Assembly (NCBI GenBank): GCA_902774185.1 | Contig: CACYHE010000005.1 | Span: 71,935-135,934, forward strand | Direction of reading: 5' to 3' | Origin: an uncultured Bacteroidales bacterium | GTDB lineage: Bacteria > Bacteroidota > Bacteroidia > Bacteroidales > Paludibacteraceae | DNA: 64,000 nucleotides | Part shown: in pieces, positions 9,501-18,419 of the stretch | How the letters are laid out: the number at the start of each line of letters is the position of its first letter | Numbering within the stretch: the first letter of the stretch is position 1 | Made by a program: the position numbers and the translations under genes | The notes under the pieces: model-generated | Database searches by the model: none | What the model was told of the DNA's origin: nothing | The model's input: only the letters and a program-made list of their open reading frames with translations

Positions 9501-10609
9501 CTGCTACTATTTAGGCCATAGGATTGAGATGCCGGATACTCAGAATAAGATGCACCAGGACGCTTCTGAGACGAAGGTCGCATGAGTGCAGAATTCTCAT
9601 AGCGTGTTTCAAAAAAAGGTCGGCTATCATTATAATCCGTTACCGCTTGTGATTGCACATTCGTGATACTGACTTTTTGTCCTTCTGTATCCATAACAAC
9701 AGGAAGCCATTGCCTTGCAGTTTTTGTCGTGCCGTAATAATCTATCAATGATACTACGTCGTCTTTCTCTGGAGTAACGCCTATGTCGATTGTTTCGTCA
9801 GGTCTCCCTAGTCCATCATAGTATTGCAGATTAGTTCGGACGCGCACTCCACTGCTAACAGATGGTTGCCCGTCTATAATACTAATACGTGTGGTCGGAT
9901 CAAGCGGAATAATGGATAATGTATAGTTCTCGCCGGTTGGCAGTGCTTGTGCACCGATGATAGATTCTTCATAATAAGATGTGTGAGAGAGCAGGGATGT
10001 ACCAAACGATACACGGTCTGTCCTCCACAGACTGCTTTCAGGAACAGCCATCCCATCTGCATCGAACTCTACCCATGTGCGGTGCAGACTAACACAGGAA
10101 TCTCCTTGTGTTAAATCTGGATTTGACGCATGAAGCAAATACGGACTATTCACAAAATCATTCCCGTCATAATGAATTAGATCAACTGTGTCATTTAGGT
10201 TATTTGATAGCGTTATCGTTTCTCCTTCGTTGGCTAAAGAGATGGAGTTCTGATAGATAATAGTGTCTATTGAATTATTGTTGAAGGTATATACATTGTT
10301 CATTTGAAACGTGCTATTTGCTCTGCGATAAGCAACTATAAGATATTTTCCCGACGGAAGAATAAGATTCTGAAATGTATATACCTCATTAGTTCCCCCA
10401 CCTCTTAGTTTCCATCCTTGTAAGGATACGGATGCAGTGCCGGCATTATACAACTCAACAAATTCCCCTTCATTGGTCTGCTGACTTTCAGGTAACTCGT
10501 CATAGGAAGAGTCATATAGAACTTGATTAATAATCACATAATTATTTGCATTGGATGCAATAGGGTATAAAAATGCTAACAATATATAATAAAGAACATA
10601 CTTTTTCAT
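6572..10609 (-). CDS. Giant secreted RHS/YD-repeat protein with N-terminal lamin-tail domain
   Basis: The 1345-residue protein has a signal peptide (1-21), a lamin-tail domain (about 23-155: FVELYNAGTASVSLQGWKL, LPSGKYLIVAY), then many YD/RHS repeats (YSYDERGNM, YDIHGRLVQ, YDSLNRLKE) from about 260. It ends in the RHS-associated core RNYYTTIGRFTSMDPLAEQ and NAIDWMGL near 1110. After the core comes a unique tail, residues 1111-1345 (6572-7279), of no family I recognise; it is partly hydrophobic around 1290-1320. RHS shells usually encapsulate and release such tails as toxins or effectors. It lies 2 bp after the 990-residue partner gene, with a membrane protein gene just downstream. Base composition is distinctly AT-rich against the flanking genes, which suggests transfer. 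Confidence 0.85.
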   Translation of the reverse strand: MKKYVLYYILLAFLYPIASNANNYVIINQVLYDSSYDELPESQQTNEGEFVELYNAGTASVSLQGWKLRGGGTNEVYTFQNLILPSGKYLIVAYRRANSTFQMNNVYTFNNNSIDTIIYQNSISLANEGETITLSNNLNDTVDLIHYDGNDFVNSPYLLHASNPDLTQGDSCVSLHRTWVEFDADGMAVPESSLWRTDRVSFGTSLLSHTSYYEESIIGAQALPTGENYTLSIIPLDPTTRISIIDGQPSVSSGVRVRTNLQYYDGLGRPDETIDIGVTPEKDDVVSLIDYYGTTKTARQWLPVVMDTEGQKVSITNVQSQAVTDYNDSRPFFETRYENSALMRPSSQKRPGASYSEYPASQSYGLNSSSDNVRIYTVNHLNNALCTDGSYYAGATLYKTSSSDEDGHSPLTIYTDMLGRKIMEERGSSRTYYVYDDLGRLRYVLPNLPTSKLTNGSYTTNNTVIKGIAYYYSYDERGNMITKKLPGCKEQILIYDQIGQLILKQDGNQQDANKWTLFAYDSIGQNLYTAEIVLASNPIILLSYFADRWQVEHYVGSQSEAIPDVGYTCSIPGASNIRMLTVNYYDNYEYMSLLNSEEQNHLGFVQETGYGRPCDTAKGCITGTKVYNLSEAGATITAYYYDIHGRLVQSRGTRNAGGYITTSTEYLFDGSVAQQMTIQGPDTALVREHYRYSYDHAGRAKEIHYQLNNEDEITLSAFSYDSIGRLAQNLLHNKDTITYSYDMRNMLTNTRNKHFSEKLYYADDFLNNMQSVSQCHNGNIAAVTSTYGGSSNTYAYTYDSLNRLKESKYFFVRRWMMSESFGYDNAGNILSLKRYYNGAFLIDDLDYTYGTNSNHLLSVSDAGLDGDFFNVIEYHNVNVITNMSHIPNSMEYDSNGNLASDVDRDIVAIRYNYLNLPDTIQFGNGNQIVNLYDATGRKYRSIIYTVPSTAITPIHGIVHYALDVDTIDFLVTEYAGSIENKFSRTDTIQRIHNTIGYYTDGTYFHYLKDHLGNICAVVRSTTDDVVQQTQYYASGVPMQSNTLSVQPYLYNSKELVTAHELNEYEYGFRNYYTTIGRFTSMDPLAEQTPWQSPYSYAGNRFVNAIDWMGLSGLTTSTCHWIAVDENDIIIDYDLLSPDKGVYLVDDDQWDGTYWDLLRYKLIGRQYDDFSYQKGSYAKYDISGNGYFNNTWNRFVPYGIRPREHPLLIRDILNSDEILIYDILQSNFFGYNLALSTRILEKFNLNPEYIKFLHSFSNALTIAEAYNLYKRFQFQGVTVENIYDSAMLTLTTLAAKNPEVLLALLEIDIMVHGSIIIGEGFIELYNNLNMYFGSLNFWGNWYMDGF

Positions 10610-10611
10610 GA

Positions 10612-13584
10612 TTATTCAGTTTTTATGTGATGCCAGTACTCCTTAAGAACTTCTTTTTTTCCATTGATGATTTGATATTCTTCAATGAGACGCCCAACCT
10701 TATCATAAGCATAGTATGTGGTCAAACCTTGGGGATTAGTCTGACTATTCATTCCTACGTATGGGATATAAGTATATGTCCATGTCTGGTTCCCGATTGT
10801 CTTGGATACTGGATAGATTCCGTTCCAGGTATATCGGGTTTCTATTTTTCCATAAGGCTTAACAGAAAGCATTCTGTTATGTATATTATAAAAATACTCG
10901 CATGTCAATTTATAATGGGAATCTACTATCATATTCCAGTTCTGATACCTTATAGGGTCAAAACTTCGGTCTAGAATAGGTGCTGCTAGCGCCAAGCTTT
11001 TTACTTGATACAAATAGGGATAATAACTATCAATTTCTCCTAACACTACGGAATCTCCCTGCCAAGACGGAAGACTATCCCCCAATGGTGTTATACCCGG
11101 ATTTTGCAATAGATTCATATGATTTTGGACTTGGTTATTGGGATTAACCGTAGTTGTCGCTCCAATAGAATAGATATATGCGGTTCCTGAGGTAATGTAC
11201 TCTGCGTCTCCATTAATAAAGCCGGATATTCTTTCAATCGGATGGTTGATTCTATGCGATTGAATTAATAGCTTTAAAGCAGAACCATTAGCGGAGGAAA
11301 TATCATCAGGATAGGTGTAGCGTGTAAAATGTAGTACACCGCGGCTGTCTCTATGTGCTATTTGCTTTTTACGCAATTTGGAGTCATAAGTATAGGATAC
11401 AGAGGATATTAGAGGAGCATCACCCGGATTATTGCCGAATTCATATGTGATAACTTGTTCTAACATATTAGGAGCAACCACTAATTTCCTGGCAATGTGA
11501 CCAGAGTAGGAAGATAAACATACGATTGTGTCTATTAAACCCAAAGAAACTCCTTCGTAATTCGGCAGATTACTTATTGTATCAGTTATACCATTGTAGC
11601 GATAATAGGTTACTTGTTGGAGAGAACCATTTCCGTTGTATTGTTTTGTCGCCAATAATTTGCCCGTTCGTATCAGTTGAGGTTGATAGGTAAGGGATCC
11701 TGATCGTAATTCTGCTGAGTCAGTATATCCCGGAATGTCATAGTTGTGATTAATCATAGAACCCAAATTACTTGAAGAGTAAGCACTATGTCCGGTATGA
11801 AATAGATAGTTAGTTTTATAGGATATATTTTCTATTGTAGTTGTCCGTTGTACAGAAGAGTATCCTATGTGCGAATCAATCATGCTATAATTATTTGGAT
11901 GAACTATAGCCAAACTTTCGTTCGATGAATAAAATAAATCATAGATGTTATAGTAAATGCCGGAAGACAAAGTTGTTTCCGGTTTGCAGTAGGAAAATGT
12001 TTGTGTTTTAACAAGTGTGGTATCATCAGAGAAAATTTCTATTTTTTCAATACGAGCACCACCAATTGTATTCTCAGATGTATTAAGAGCATACAACTCA
12101 ACATCGCTCGATCCTACTTTTTGAAATCTTCTCTCTTCCCTATAATCGTGATTACCATAAGTGAAACGGATATTTCCACCTGTAGGTAATGTTACATTGG
12201 AAAGCATCCCTTGTAAGGAAGTCACATTCCAAAAACCGCTTCGATCCACCAGTGATATGTATGCAGCATCTGTTGTGGTGTACAAACTTGGATATGTATA
12301 CTCTTGAAGAATAGGTGGGGCTGATTCGGGATTAGGATTAATATGATTATAGGATAAGTTATAAGATCCTTTTCCAGATATCCAAATAGAAGATAAATAG
12401 CGCCAATAATAATTATTGGCTCCATATACAGGACTAAATCTTCTATAAAGATATGATAAATGGGCTGAAGTCAATGTTCTATTGTCGCAGGAAATGCTGA
12501 TTGAATCTAATTGGAAATTTTTGTGGCACATGGTATAGGTCGGATGCTCATACATTTTGTGCTGTTCTTCAGACGAGAAGAATGAGACATTGAGGGGTAC
12601 AGAATCCAAAGTGGTTATGGTTGCAGGTATACTGGACTTGTTTAATATATATATCACATTTGTAGTATCATTACCGTTTTGTATATTATTTCCGCTCCAA
12701 TCATAATCAGTGGAAAAGAAATGACATTGGAAAGGATGTCCTGACTCTGTTTGCTTGTATTGAAAGGATATCGCCCTATTATTGGGAGCTATAACAGCGG
12801 TTATATTCCACTTATTAATAACAGGCACTTCTTGGACAAGACTACCATCCGGTTTTACGCGAACGGAATATTCTAAAGATTCTTTATTGCCGCCAAAAAC
12901 ATATGTGTAACCATCTGTAGTTTTGATTGTTATCTTGGAATATGTTGACGGAACATAATAACTATCTTCATAATAATTAGAATCGTGCGTTTCTGTCCAT
13001 TGAGAAAAATCAACATCTATGTAGTCACCACTTATGATCATCACTTCTCCTTGATTGTTTATAATAAAGCTTCCTATATGCCCCATAAAATTATAACTGA
13101 AGATGTCAGGCATATAATCAATATCCCACCAATTTGCGCCATGCTGATCTACCTGACATGCCAATCCGTCTACTCCTGCGTAAACAGACGATGACATATA
13201 AAAAACAGAATCTTTATTAAATATACATCCTTCGTCTAATGCATGATGCATACCCATAAAAGCATCTTTCACTCGTCCTTCTCCTGTCAAATACTCAATT
13301 TTTTGTTCATCGGGAAATCCTTGTACAACGCGCGATATAGAGCCTCCTGCAAGTAATGACCAGTCTTGTCCATAAAAACCGGATGGGTGAAATGGTTTGA
13401 AGCCACATCCATTGTAAGACAACGAAATGTCTAAATGAAAATCCGCATCTTCAAGGGTGTAAATAGGGATGGTATAATATATACTGCCTGTGAATAGAGA
13501 TGTCTCAATGCCGGATTTAGCTTTAATGCTTAATGGAATCAAGCAAAAGAGAATTATTAGAATGTTTATCTTTCGCATTTTCAT
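10612..13584 (-). CDS. Secreted YD/RHS-repeat partner protein
   Basis: The 990-residue protein starts with a signal peptide (MKMRKINILIILFCLIPLSI, cleavage near KAKSG). A SpvB/RHS-like N-terminal shell follows: SGIETSLFTGSIYYTIPIYT, DISLSYNGCGF, GQDWSLLAGGSISR. The C-terminus is YD-repeat-like (NRMLSVKPYGKIETRYTWNG, TTYYAYDKVGRLIEEYQ). It ends just short of an RHS core, which the next gene supplies; this two-gene layout (N-shell protein, then core-bearing protein) recurs in Bacteroidota. It is spaced 6 bp from the upstream secreted-protein gene. Function is inferred as a cell-surface or secreted shell; no enzymatic domain seen. Confidence 0.8.
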   Translation of the reverse strand: MKMRKINILIILFCLIPLSIKAKSGIETSLFTGSIYYTIPIYTLEDADFHLDISLSYNGCGFKPFHPSGFYGQDWSLLAGGSISRVVQGFPDEQKIEYLTGEGRVKDAFMGMHHALDEGCIFNKDSVFYMSSSVYAGVDGLACQVDQHGANWWDIDYMPDIFSYNFMGHIGSFIINNQGEVMIISGDYIDVDFSQWTETHDSNYYEDSYYVPSTYSKITIKTTDGYTYVFGGNKESLEYSVRVKPDGSLVQEVPVINKWNITAVIAPNNRAISFQYKQTESGHPFQCHFFSTDYDWSGNNIQNGNDTTNVIYILNKSSIPATITTLDSVPLNVSFFSSEEQHKMYEHPTYTMCHKNFQLDSISISCDNRTLTSAHLSYLYRRFSPVYGANNYYWRYLSSIWISGKGSYNLSYNHINPNPESAPPILQEYTYPSLYTTTDAAYISLVDRSGFWNVTSLQGMLSNVTLPTGGNIRFTYGNHDYREERRFQKVGSSDVELYALNTSENTIGGARIEKIEIFSDDTTLVKTQTFSYCKPETTLSSGIYYNIYDLFYSSNESLAIVHPNNYSMIDSHIGYSSVQRTTTIENISYKTNYLFHTGHSAYSSSNLGSMINHNYDIPGYTDSAELRSGSLTYQPQLIRTGKLLATKQYNGNGSLQQVTYYRYNGITDTISNLPNYEGVSLGLIDTIVCLSSYSGHIARKLVVAPNMLEQVITYEFGNNPGDAPLISSVSYTYDSKLRKKQIAHRDSRGVLHFTRYTYPDDISSANGSALKLLIQSHRINHPIERISGFINGDAEYITSGTAYIYSIGATTTVNPNNQVQNHMNLLQNPGITPLGDSLPSWQGDSVVLGEIDSYYPYLYQVKSLALAAPILDRSFDPIRYQNWNMIVDSHYKLTCEYFYNIHNRMLSVKPYGKIETRYTWNGIYPVSKTIGNQTWTYTYIPYVGMNSQTNPQGLTTYYAYDKVGRLIEEYQIINGKKEVLKEYWHHIKTE

Positions 13585-13590
13585 TACTTC

Positions 13591-14625
13591 TTATAATTTA
13601 ATAATATTTCCAGACACAACCGAATCATCTGCATATATGTATATGGTATATGAACCTACTTGCATCCCAGCCATATTCACTAATACGGTGTGTTCTCCTT
13701 CTTCTTCATGGCAGATGGGTGTATGAAAGATAGTTGTTCCACCGTTATGATGAACGGAAATAAAAACTTGCGCTGGACGGACAAGCGAGTATTGTATCTG
13801 CAAATCCGCATATACAGGATTAGGGACATAACGAACATTAGTTATCAGGCTATCCATTGCATTCTCCGGTTTTTCATCCAAATCTTCACGCTTGGGCATA
13901 TCTTTCTGTTCTTGCGGAATATAATATGCCGAAGCAACGGAGATAGTATCCGTTTTAGTAACTGTATGAACAAGAATAGTTTCAAATACAGGATACCGAC
14001 AATAGGGAGAATACCACAAATGCCGCTCTTCACTAATGTTGTTTTGAACATGCTTTTTCTCGTGATAATTAATTATTGAACGCACATGAAGAACCGTATC
14101 TATTTGGATGTCTGGCAACTTTAATTGGCCGATTGCAGTTGCCATTGTGGAAAAGAACCCCTCTATAGAAAAGGGTAAAATATGACAGTACTGTCCATTA
14201 CCGTCAAAAAATCCACTAAGAGAATCACCATAGACAAAGGGATACCTCATAACAGGAAGGGGGAATGAATAGAGCACATGTGTACGAGAGGTCTCATATC
14301 CAATCTGCCATAGTGTGTCTTGAGCTAATTGGTAATAGTAATGAGCATGTTCACGATGAAGCCCAATATTACAGGTATCAGTATCGGACGAATTGTAATA
14401 ATGGATGTCCACTATATCTGCTGTGTCTGTAGAGATGTTAGAGAAGTCCCATATACAATTTCTTCCAGTATCCGTTACATGAATATAGGGTAATTTATAT
14501 GCCCATAAACTATCTGTGCATAGCGGCTTGTGATGCTCTGCGGTGAGTACTTGGGCTGACAGGAATGTCGGAAAAGACAGAACGATCAACCATGGTATCA
14601 TTGGAATATAATGTCTCGTACGCAT
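13591..14625 (-). CDS. Secreted protein with T9SS-type C-terminal sorting domain
   Basis: The 344-residue product has an N-terminal signal peptide (1-24, ending FLSAQ) and a beta-rich body with no family I can name. The last 80 residues fit a type A T9SS sorting domain: VPNPVYADLQIQYSL, a central strand, GSYTIYIYADD and the terminal basic motif GNIIKL. Such proteins are exported by SecYEG and then by the type IX system to the surface. It lies 18 bp downstream of the DUF3244-like gene and 6 bp upstream of the RHS partner, so it belongs to the same transcript. It may help deliver or anchor the RHS proteins; that is inference. Confidence 0.75.
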   Translation of the reverse strand: MRTRHYIPMIPWLIVLSFPTFLSAQVLTAEHHKPLCTDSLWAYKLPYIHVTDTGRNCIWDFSNISTDTADIVDIHYYNSSDTDTCNIGLHREHAHYYYQLAQDTLWQIGYETSRTHVLYSFPLPVMRYPFVYGDSLSGFFDGNGQYCHILPFSIEGFFSTMATAIGQLKLPDIQIDTVLHVRSIINYHEKKHVQNNISEERHLWYSPYCRYPVFETILVHTVTKTDTISVASAYYIPQEQKDMPKREDLDEKPENAMDSLITNVRYVPNPVYADLQIQYSLVRPAQVFISVHHNGGTTIFHTPICHEEEGEHTVLVNMAGMQVGSYTIYIYADDSVVSGNIIKL

Positions 14626-14643
14626 GCGCGTTTCCGTTTTTTA

Positions 14644-15051
14644 TTATTGAACAATAAATTGTCCTACTAATGCACCCGTTGCGGTTTCGATGTGGAGAAC
14701 ATAGACACCGGAAGAGGTGATTTGTTCTGACATAGAAGTCGTGAACTGCTCATTAACAACGATACCTCCAGTAGATGCATTCACAACAGTAGCTTGTGCA
14801 GACGGGATGCCACTTTCCCGTTTGACAATGGATAATGTGTTACCGTTAATCGTTGCGCGGAAATCATTAGGACGAGTCGGAACATCCGGATAGGAAATAG
14901 GGTCATCTAACGGTTCATCTCCTCCAATAGGTTGCATACTGATTACTTCCATCAATTGGATTTCTACTTCTTCTGCGTGTAGCATGCATGGCATTACAAA
15001 TAACGCGCCTAACAAAAGAGTAAAGATTTTTCTTCTCATAACTTTAATCAT
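14644..15051 (-). CDS. DUF3244-like small secreted protein
   Basis: The 135-residue product has a signal peptide (ending LHAEE) and a C-terminal Ig-like/T9SS-like fold: RPNDFRATINGNTLSI and GVYVLHIETATGALVGQFIV. These are hallmarks of the DUF3244 family of Bacteroidales, often encoded next to TPR/LuxR-type membrane regulators, as here. I chose the ATG at 15051; a second ATG at 15039 (MRRKIFTLLLG) is as plausible, while the TTG at 15066 is not needed. It has its own promoter (15109-15140). The first nucleotides of the mRNA can form an 11-bp hairpin, so this gene is likely strongly expressed and leads the operon running to 5429. Confidence 0.8.
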   Translation of the reverse strand: MIKVMRRKIFTLLLGALFVMPCMLHAEEVEIQLMEVISMQPIGGDEPLDDPISYPDVPTRPNDFRATINGNTLSIVKRESGIPSAQATVVNASTGGIVVNEQFTTSMSEQITSSGVYVLHIETATGALVGQFIVQ

Positions 15052-15076
15052 TTTGAGGTTAAACAAAAAATATAAT

Positions 15077-15109
15077 ACACCGCCAAACTTTTATTTCGTT
15101 TGACGGTGC
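15077..15109 (-). promoter_or_regulatory. 5' UTR hairpin of the RHS operon transcript
   Basis: CACCGTCAAAC and GTTTGGCGGTG pair over 11 bp (one G-U) around a short A-rich loop, directly after the -7 box, so the hairpin would form the very 5' end of the mRNA. 5' hairpins can protect transcripts; other roles are possible. Confidence 0.6.
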
Positions 15110-15140
15110 AAAATTACTATTATTTGGCGAAATGACCAAA
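15109..15140 (-). promoter_or_regulatory. Promoter of the DUF3244-RHS operon
   Basis: Minus-strand -7 TAATTTTG (15109-15116) and -33 TTTG (15137-15140) with 20-bp spacing, between the regulator gene and its probable target operon. Confidence 0.75.
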
Positions 15141-15226
15141 TTTTTTGATAGACAATTTAAATCACATAATCTGCTGATTTACATATGAATATGATTTTTT
15201 GCGATAGACATTTTATTCTGTATTTA

Positions 15227-16681
15227 TTAATTAAGACACACATAATCAATAAGATAGGATCGTAATTCTCCGGATGTTGTTCCGAGTTTAATTGCGACAC
15301 GTCTTTTCAGCGTTCCGATACTTGTGCGTGATTTATACAACAATTCCGCCATTTGTTCATTTCCACATTTTAACAGTGTAAGTATACAGATACGAACTTC
15401 TGTTTCATTTAGAGAATAATTATCGCGTAACTTGGATGCTAATAGATAAAACTGTTTGTCCACTATATTACACATTTTGCGATAATTCTTCCATGCTAAT
15501 GTTTTGATTATACTCTCTTTGGTCTGCAATATGGAGCATCGGCTATTTATTTCTTCCTCAATGTGCTTATGATTAGCCAAATAACGTTCGGTTATTTCAT
15601 CATGTTTTACTTGCACTGCAGAAGTCTCTTGCTTCAAATAGTTTAATTTTTGCGCTAACAATAGATTCTTCTTTCGTTTGTTTCTTACGTACACCCCGAT
15701 AGAAGCACCTACAATCACTAATGTCGCAATAATGGCATATAACCATGTTAGGTCTGGTTTTCTAAGAAGGTCTTGTTCTAATAATTGTACTGCTTGAGCA
15801 CATCTGCTTCGTCTGTGTTCTATCAATTTTTGCGTATCTGCTCTATCTGCCGCATAGACTCTAACTTCGGAAATATTTTGGGTGGTATCTTCTTGGGTTA
15901 GAATATACAATGCATTGCATTGATCATATATGTCTGCATGGACGGATAGAAGAATATTAGCGTAATGTACAGCCGAATCCTTCATTCCCATTAATGAGAA
16001 TGCTTGAGCTCTATTTAAAAGAATAGTAGAAGAACTAAAACCAAGTGCTAATGATTGCGATGTATAATAAAGTGTAGAGTCATATTGCTCTGCCATTTTG
16101 CAGGCAATGGCTTTTGTTTCGATAGTTTTGGCGAAAACATATATATCTTTACAGTGTTTATAAATAATATCCATCATACCGTACGCCTCTTTCTTTTTTT
16201 TCTGCCATGCTAATTCAAACGCCATGTCATTTAAGGCATAATAATAATTGAGAGTGTCGCCATTTTGTAGGAATATGTCGGATGATTTGGAATACATGTC
16301 ATAGGAAAGTGAAAATTCATTCGCAAGATGACATATAGACCCCATATTGCTGTACACGCGCCCTAGAATATGGTAATCGCGTGTACGGGCGTGAGTGGCG
16401 TTGATAAAACACTCCATTGCAGCCGCCGGATCTTCTTTGGCGCGTAGCAGTTTGCCATAATGATAGCATGCATGGGCATACTCATCGGCATGGAAATATT
16501 GCCCATGTTTCAAAGTCTTGTATGCTTGCGCCAAACCGGCACTGTCCGTGTATGCCTTGCCAGCCAGCCACAAGCTATCTGCCTGCGCCACCGTCTCCTG
16601 CGCCTCACGCAGCGCAGGAGAGGTGCATGCCATCAAGCAGCATACCGCCAGACAGAAGACTATGTGGTGTTTTCGGAGCAT
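15227..16681 (-). CDS. TPR lipoprotein / transmembrane / HTH regulator
   Basis: A one-protein sensor-regulator. The 484-residue chain has a lipoprotein-type signal (LMAC, Cys19), periplasmic TPR-like helical pairs (about 40-300), a transmembrane helix (311-332, WLYAIIATLVIVGASIGVYV), a cytoplasmic coiled coil (about 335-400) and a C-terminal LuxR/GerE-like helix-turn-helix (424-475, LNETEVRICILTLL and YKSRTSIGTLKRRVAIKLG). This architecture is common in Bacteroidales next to DUF3244 genes. It starts 3 bp after pepD, so is probably co-transcribed with it, and is followed by a promoter driving the DUF3244-RHS operon, its likely target. The signal it senses is unknown. Confidence 0.85.
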   Translation of the reverse strand: MLRKHHIVFCLAVCCLMACTSPALREAQETVAQADSLWLAGKAYTDSAGLAQAYKTLKHGQYFHADEYAHACYHYGKLLRAKEDPAAAMECFINATHARTRDYHILGRVYSNMGSICHLANEFSLSYDMYSKSSDIFLQNGDTLNYYYALNDMAFELAWQKKKKEAYGMMDIIYKHCKDIYVFAKTIETKAIACKMAEQYDSTLYYTSQSLALGFSSSTILLNRAQAFSLMGMKDSAVHYANILLSVHADIYDQCNALYILTQEDTTQNISEVRVYAADRADTQKLIEHRRSRCAQAVQLLEQDLLRKPDLTWLYAIIATLVIVGASIGVYVRNKRKKNLLLAQKLNYLKQETSAVQVKHDEITERYLANHKHIEEEINSRCSILQTKESIIKTLAWKNYRKMCNIVDKQFYLLASKLRDNYSLNETEVRICILTLLKCGNEQMAELLYKSRTSIGTLKRRVAIKLGTTSGELRSYLIDYVCLN

Positions 16682-16684
16682 GTG

Positions 16685-18160
16685 TTATAACATCTTCAGT
16701 GTTTGGCAGAGCCAAGCGAAGCAGCGTTCGGTGGAGGAGATGGACAGACGTTCCTGCGGGGAGTGAACGCCGTACATCTGCGGACCGACGGAGACCATAT
16801 CCAAGTAAGGATATTTCTCGAGGAACAGACCGCATTCCAGTCCGGCATGGATAGCCAGCACTTGCGGTTCGGACTTGAACAGGTCCGTATAGGCCTGTTT
16901 GACCACTTCCAGCAATGCGGAGTGGGGGTTAGGCGCCCATCCCGGATAACCGTCCCCGTGTGTCACTTCGTCGCAAGCCATCGAGAGCGCTTGTTCCACC
17001 GCCCATTTGAGATGATGTTTGGACGCTTCGATAGAGGAGCGCTGGGAGGTGTTTATTTCTATGAAATATTTGTCATTTGTCATTTGTGATTTGTCATTTT
17101 CCTTCATCTTGATGGATGCCAAATTGGTAGAGGTCTCGACGAGTCCGGGCATCTCTTTGCTCATCGCTACCATGCCGTGCGGACATTCGCAGAGCGCCAT
17201 GATGAGGCGGTAGGCTTTGTCGGCAGGCACGAAGGAATCCGGCATGTCGGTTGTCTCCAGTTCCATGCGCATGTCTTTCTCCACTTCGCCGAAGACGCCT
17301 TCCATCTGCGCCACGAAATGATTCCACTCGATACGGATCTGCTCTTTGTATGCCATCGGGATAGCGATGACGGCTTGTGCTTCGCGTGCGATGGCGTTGC
17401 GCAGGTTACCGCCGTTGATGGACGCCAGTTGCACTTCGGTCTGCGGCCAGATACGTGCCAAGAACCAGACGATGAGTTGGTTGGCGTTCGCACGACCTTT
17501 GTTGATGTCATCGCCGGAATGACCGCCGAGCAATCCGCTGATGCGGAGTTTGATTGCTAACGCGTTTGAAGTTGTTTGAAGGTTTGATATTGTTTGAGGT
17601 TCATAGTGCATCTTGGCGAGGGTGTCGATACCACCGGCACAACCGATGAAGATCTGTCCGTCATCTTCGGAGTCGATGTTAATGAGTCGTTTATGGCGCA
17701 GCATGCCGTCTTGCAGTTTCATAGCACCGGTAAGCCCCGTCTCTTCGTCCACCGTGAAGAGACATTCGATAGCCGGGTGGGGCAGTTCGGGGTCGGTGAT
17801 GATAGCCAGTGCCATCGCGATACCGATACCGTCATCGGCACCCAGGGTAGTGCCTTTGGCTTTGAGAAAATCACCGTCGATAAAGGTCTCGATCGGATCG
17901 CTCATGAAATCATGCTGCACATCGCCGTTCTTCTCACAAACCATATCCATATGCGCCTGGAGGATGACTCCTTCATGGTCCTCGTAACCCGCTGTAGCCG
18001 GTACGCGCATGATGACGTTCATCGCTTCATCTGTCACATATTCGATACCATGTGCTGCCGCGAAGTCACACAACCACTTGCTGATTTGCTCCTCGTGTTT
18101 GGACGGACGAGGTACTTGACAGATCTGTCCAAAGATGTCAAAAACTGCTTTTGTCTTCAT
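16685..18160 (-). CDS. pepD: Aminoacyl-histidine dipeptidase (M20 family)
   Basis: Cytoplasmic metallodipeptidase (carnosinase-like, PepD) that splits X-His and other dipeptides. The 491-residue length fits. Motifs: ILQAHMDMVCEKN with the first zinc His/Asp, GTTLGADDGIGIAM with the bridging Asp, VDEETGLTGAM with the catalytic Glu pair, and GGHSGDDI. The start is the ATG at 18160 (MKTKAVFDIFGQICQVPRPS); the frame stays open upstream, but that part is the tandem-repeat DNA at 18216-18361 and is not part of the protein. Two repeat-derived inserts are in frame: QTISNLQTTSNAL (from 17564-17601) and NDKSQMTNDK (from 17068-17095). The overlap of both with surface loops is inferred. Confidence 0.9.
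   Translation of the reverse strand: MKTKAVFDIFGQICQVPRPSKHEEQISKWLCDFAAAHGIEYVTDEAMNVIMRVPATAGYEDHEGVILQAHMDMVCEKNGDVQHDFMSDPIETFIDGDFLKAKGTTLGADDGIGIAMALAIITDPELPHPAIECLFTVDEETGLTGAMKLQDGMLRHKRLINIDSEDDGQIFIGCAGGIDTLAKMHYEPQTISNLQTTSNALAIKLRISGLLGGHSGDDINKGRANANQLIVWFLARIWPQTEVQLASINGGNLRNAIAREAQAVIAIPMAYKEQIRIEWNHFVAQMEGVFGEVEKDMRMELETTDMPDSFVPADKAYRLIMALCECPHGMVAMSKEMPGLVETSTNLASIKMKENDKSQMTNDKYFIEINTSQRSSIEASKHHLKWAVEQALSMACDEVTHGDGYPGWAPNPHSALLEVVKQAYTDLFKSEPQVLAIHAGLECGLFLEKYPYLDMVSVGPQMYGVHSPQERLSISSTERCFAWLCQTLKML
17068..17095. repeat. Heptamer array inside pepD (ATTTGTC x4)
   Basis: ATTTGTC, ATTTGTC, ATTTGTG, ATTTGTC; encodes NDKSQMTNDK in PepD. Same family as arrays at 19847, 20050, 24435 and 25789. 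Confidence 0.85.
17564..17601. repeat. 10-nt repeats inside pepD (GTTTGAnnTn)
   Basis: GTTTGAAGTT, a shortened GTTTGAAG, GTTTGATATT and GTTTGAGGTT; encodes the QTISN and QTTSN segments of PepD. Confidence 0.8.
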
Positions 18161-18179
18161 TTTTATAGGAATTTTTGAT

Positions 18180-18418
18180 ATAAATTTGTTTTTTATCGTT
18201 AAATTCAAATATTTACAAATATTGCTGTAATTTCGGTCCTCCCTACTAAACAGCAGGGTCCCCCCGAAATTCCATTCGCACAGTTGTGCAAATATTGCTG
18301 TAATTTCGGTCCTCCCTACTAAACAGCAGGGTCCCCCCGAAATTCCATTCGCACAGTTGTGCAAATAACAAGTATTTCTCGCTAAAAAATTAAATAAATT
18401 TGTTTTTTATCGTTAAAT
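18180..18418. repeat. 25-bp direct repeats flanking a 73-bp tandem duplication
   Basis: The pepD / outer-membrane-protein intergenic region (18161-18460). A 25-bp A/T-rich sequence occurs identically at 18180-18204 and 18394-18418. Between them a 73-bp unit is repeated exactly twice (18216-18288, 18289-18361). Each unit starts with CAAATATTGCTGTAATTTCG, which resembles a mutated copy of the real promoter at 18420-18451, and contains an AATTTCGG/CCGAAATT hairpin with an inner CCCT/AGGG pairing. Confidence 0.85.
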
Positions 18419-18419
18419 C

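Noticed and set aside
18161-18364. Upstream extension of the pepD reading frame (68 extra residues with repeated NCANG/CEWN segments)
   Set aside because: It is translation of the 73-bp tandem repeat; family sequence starts at the ATG at 18160.
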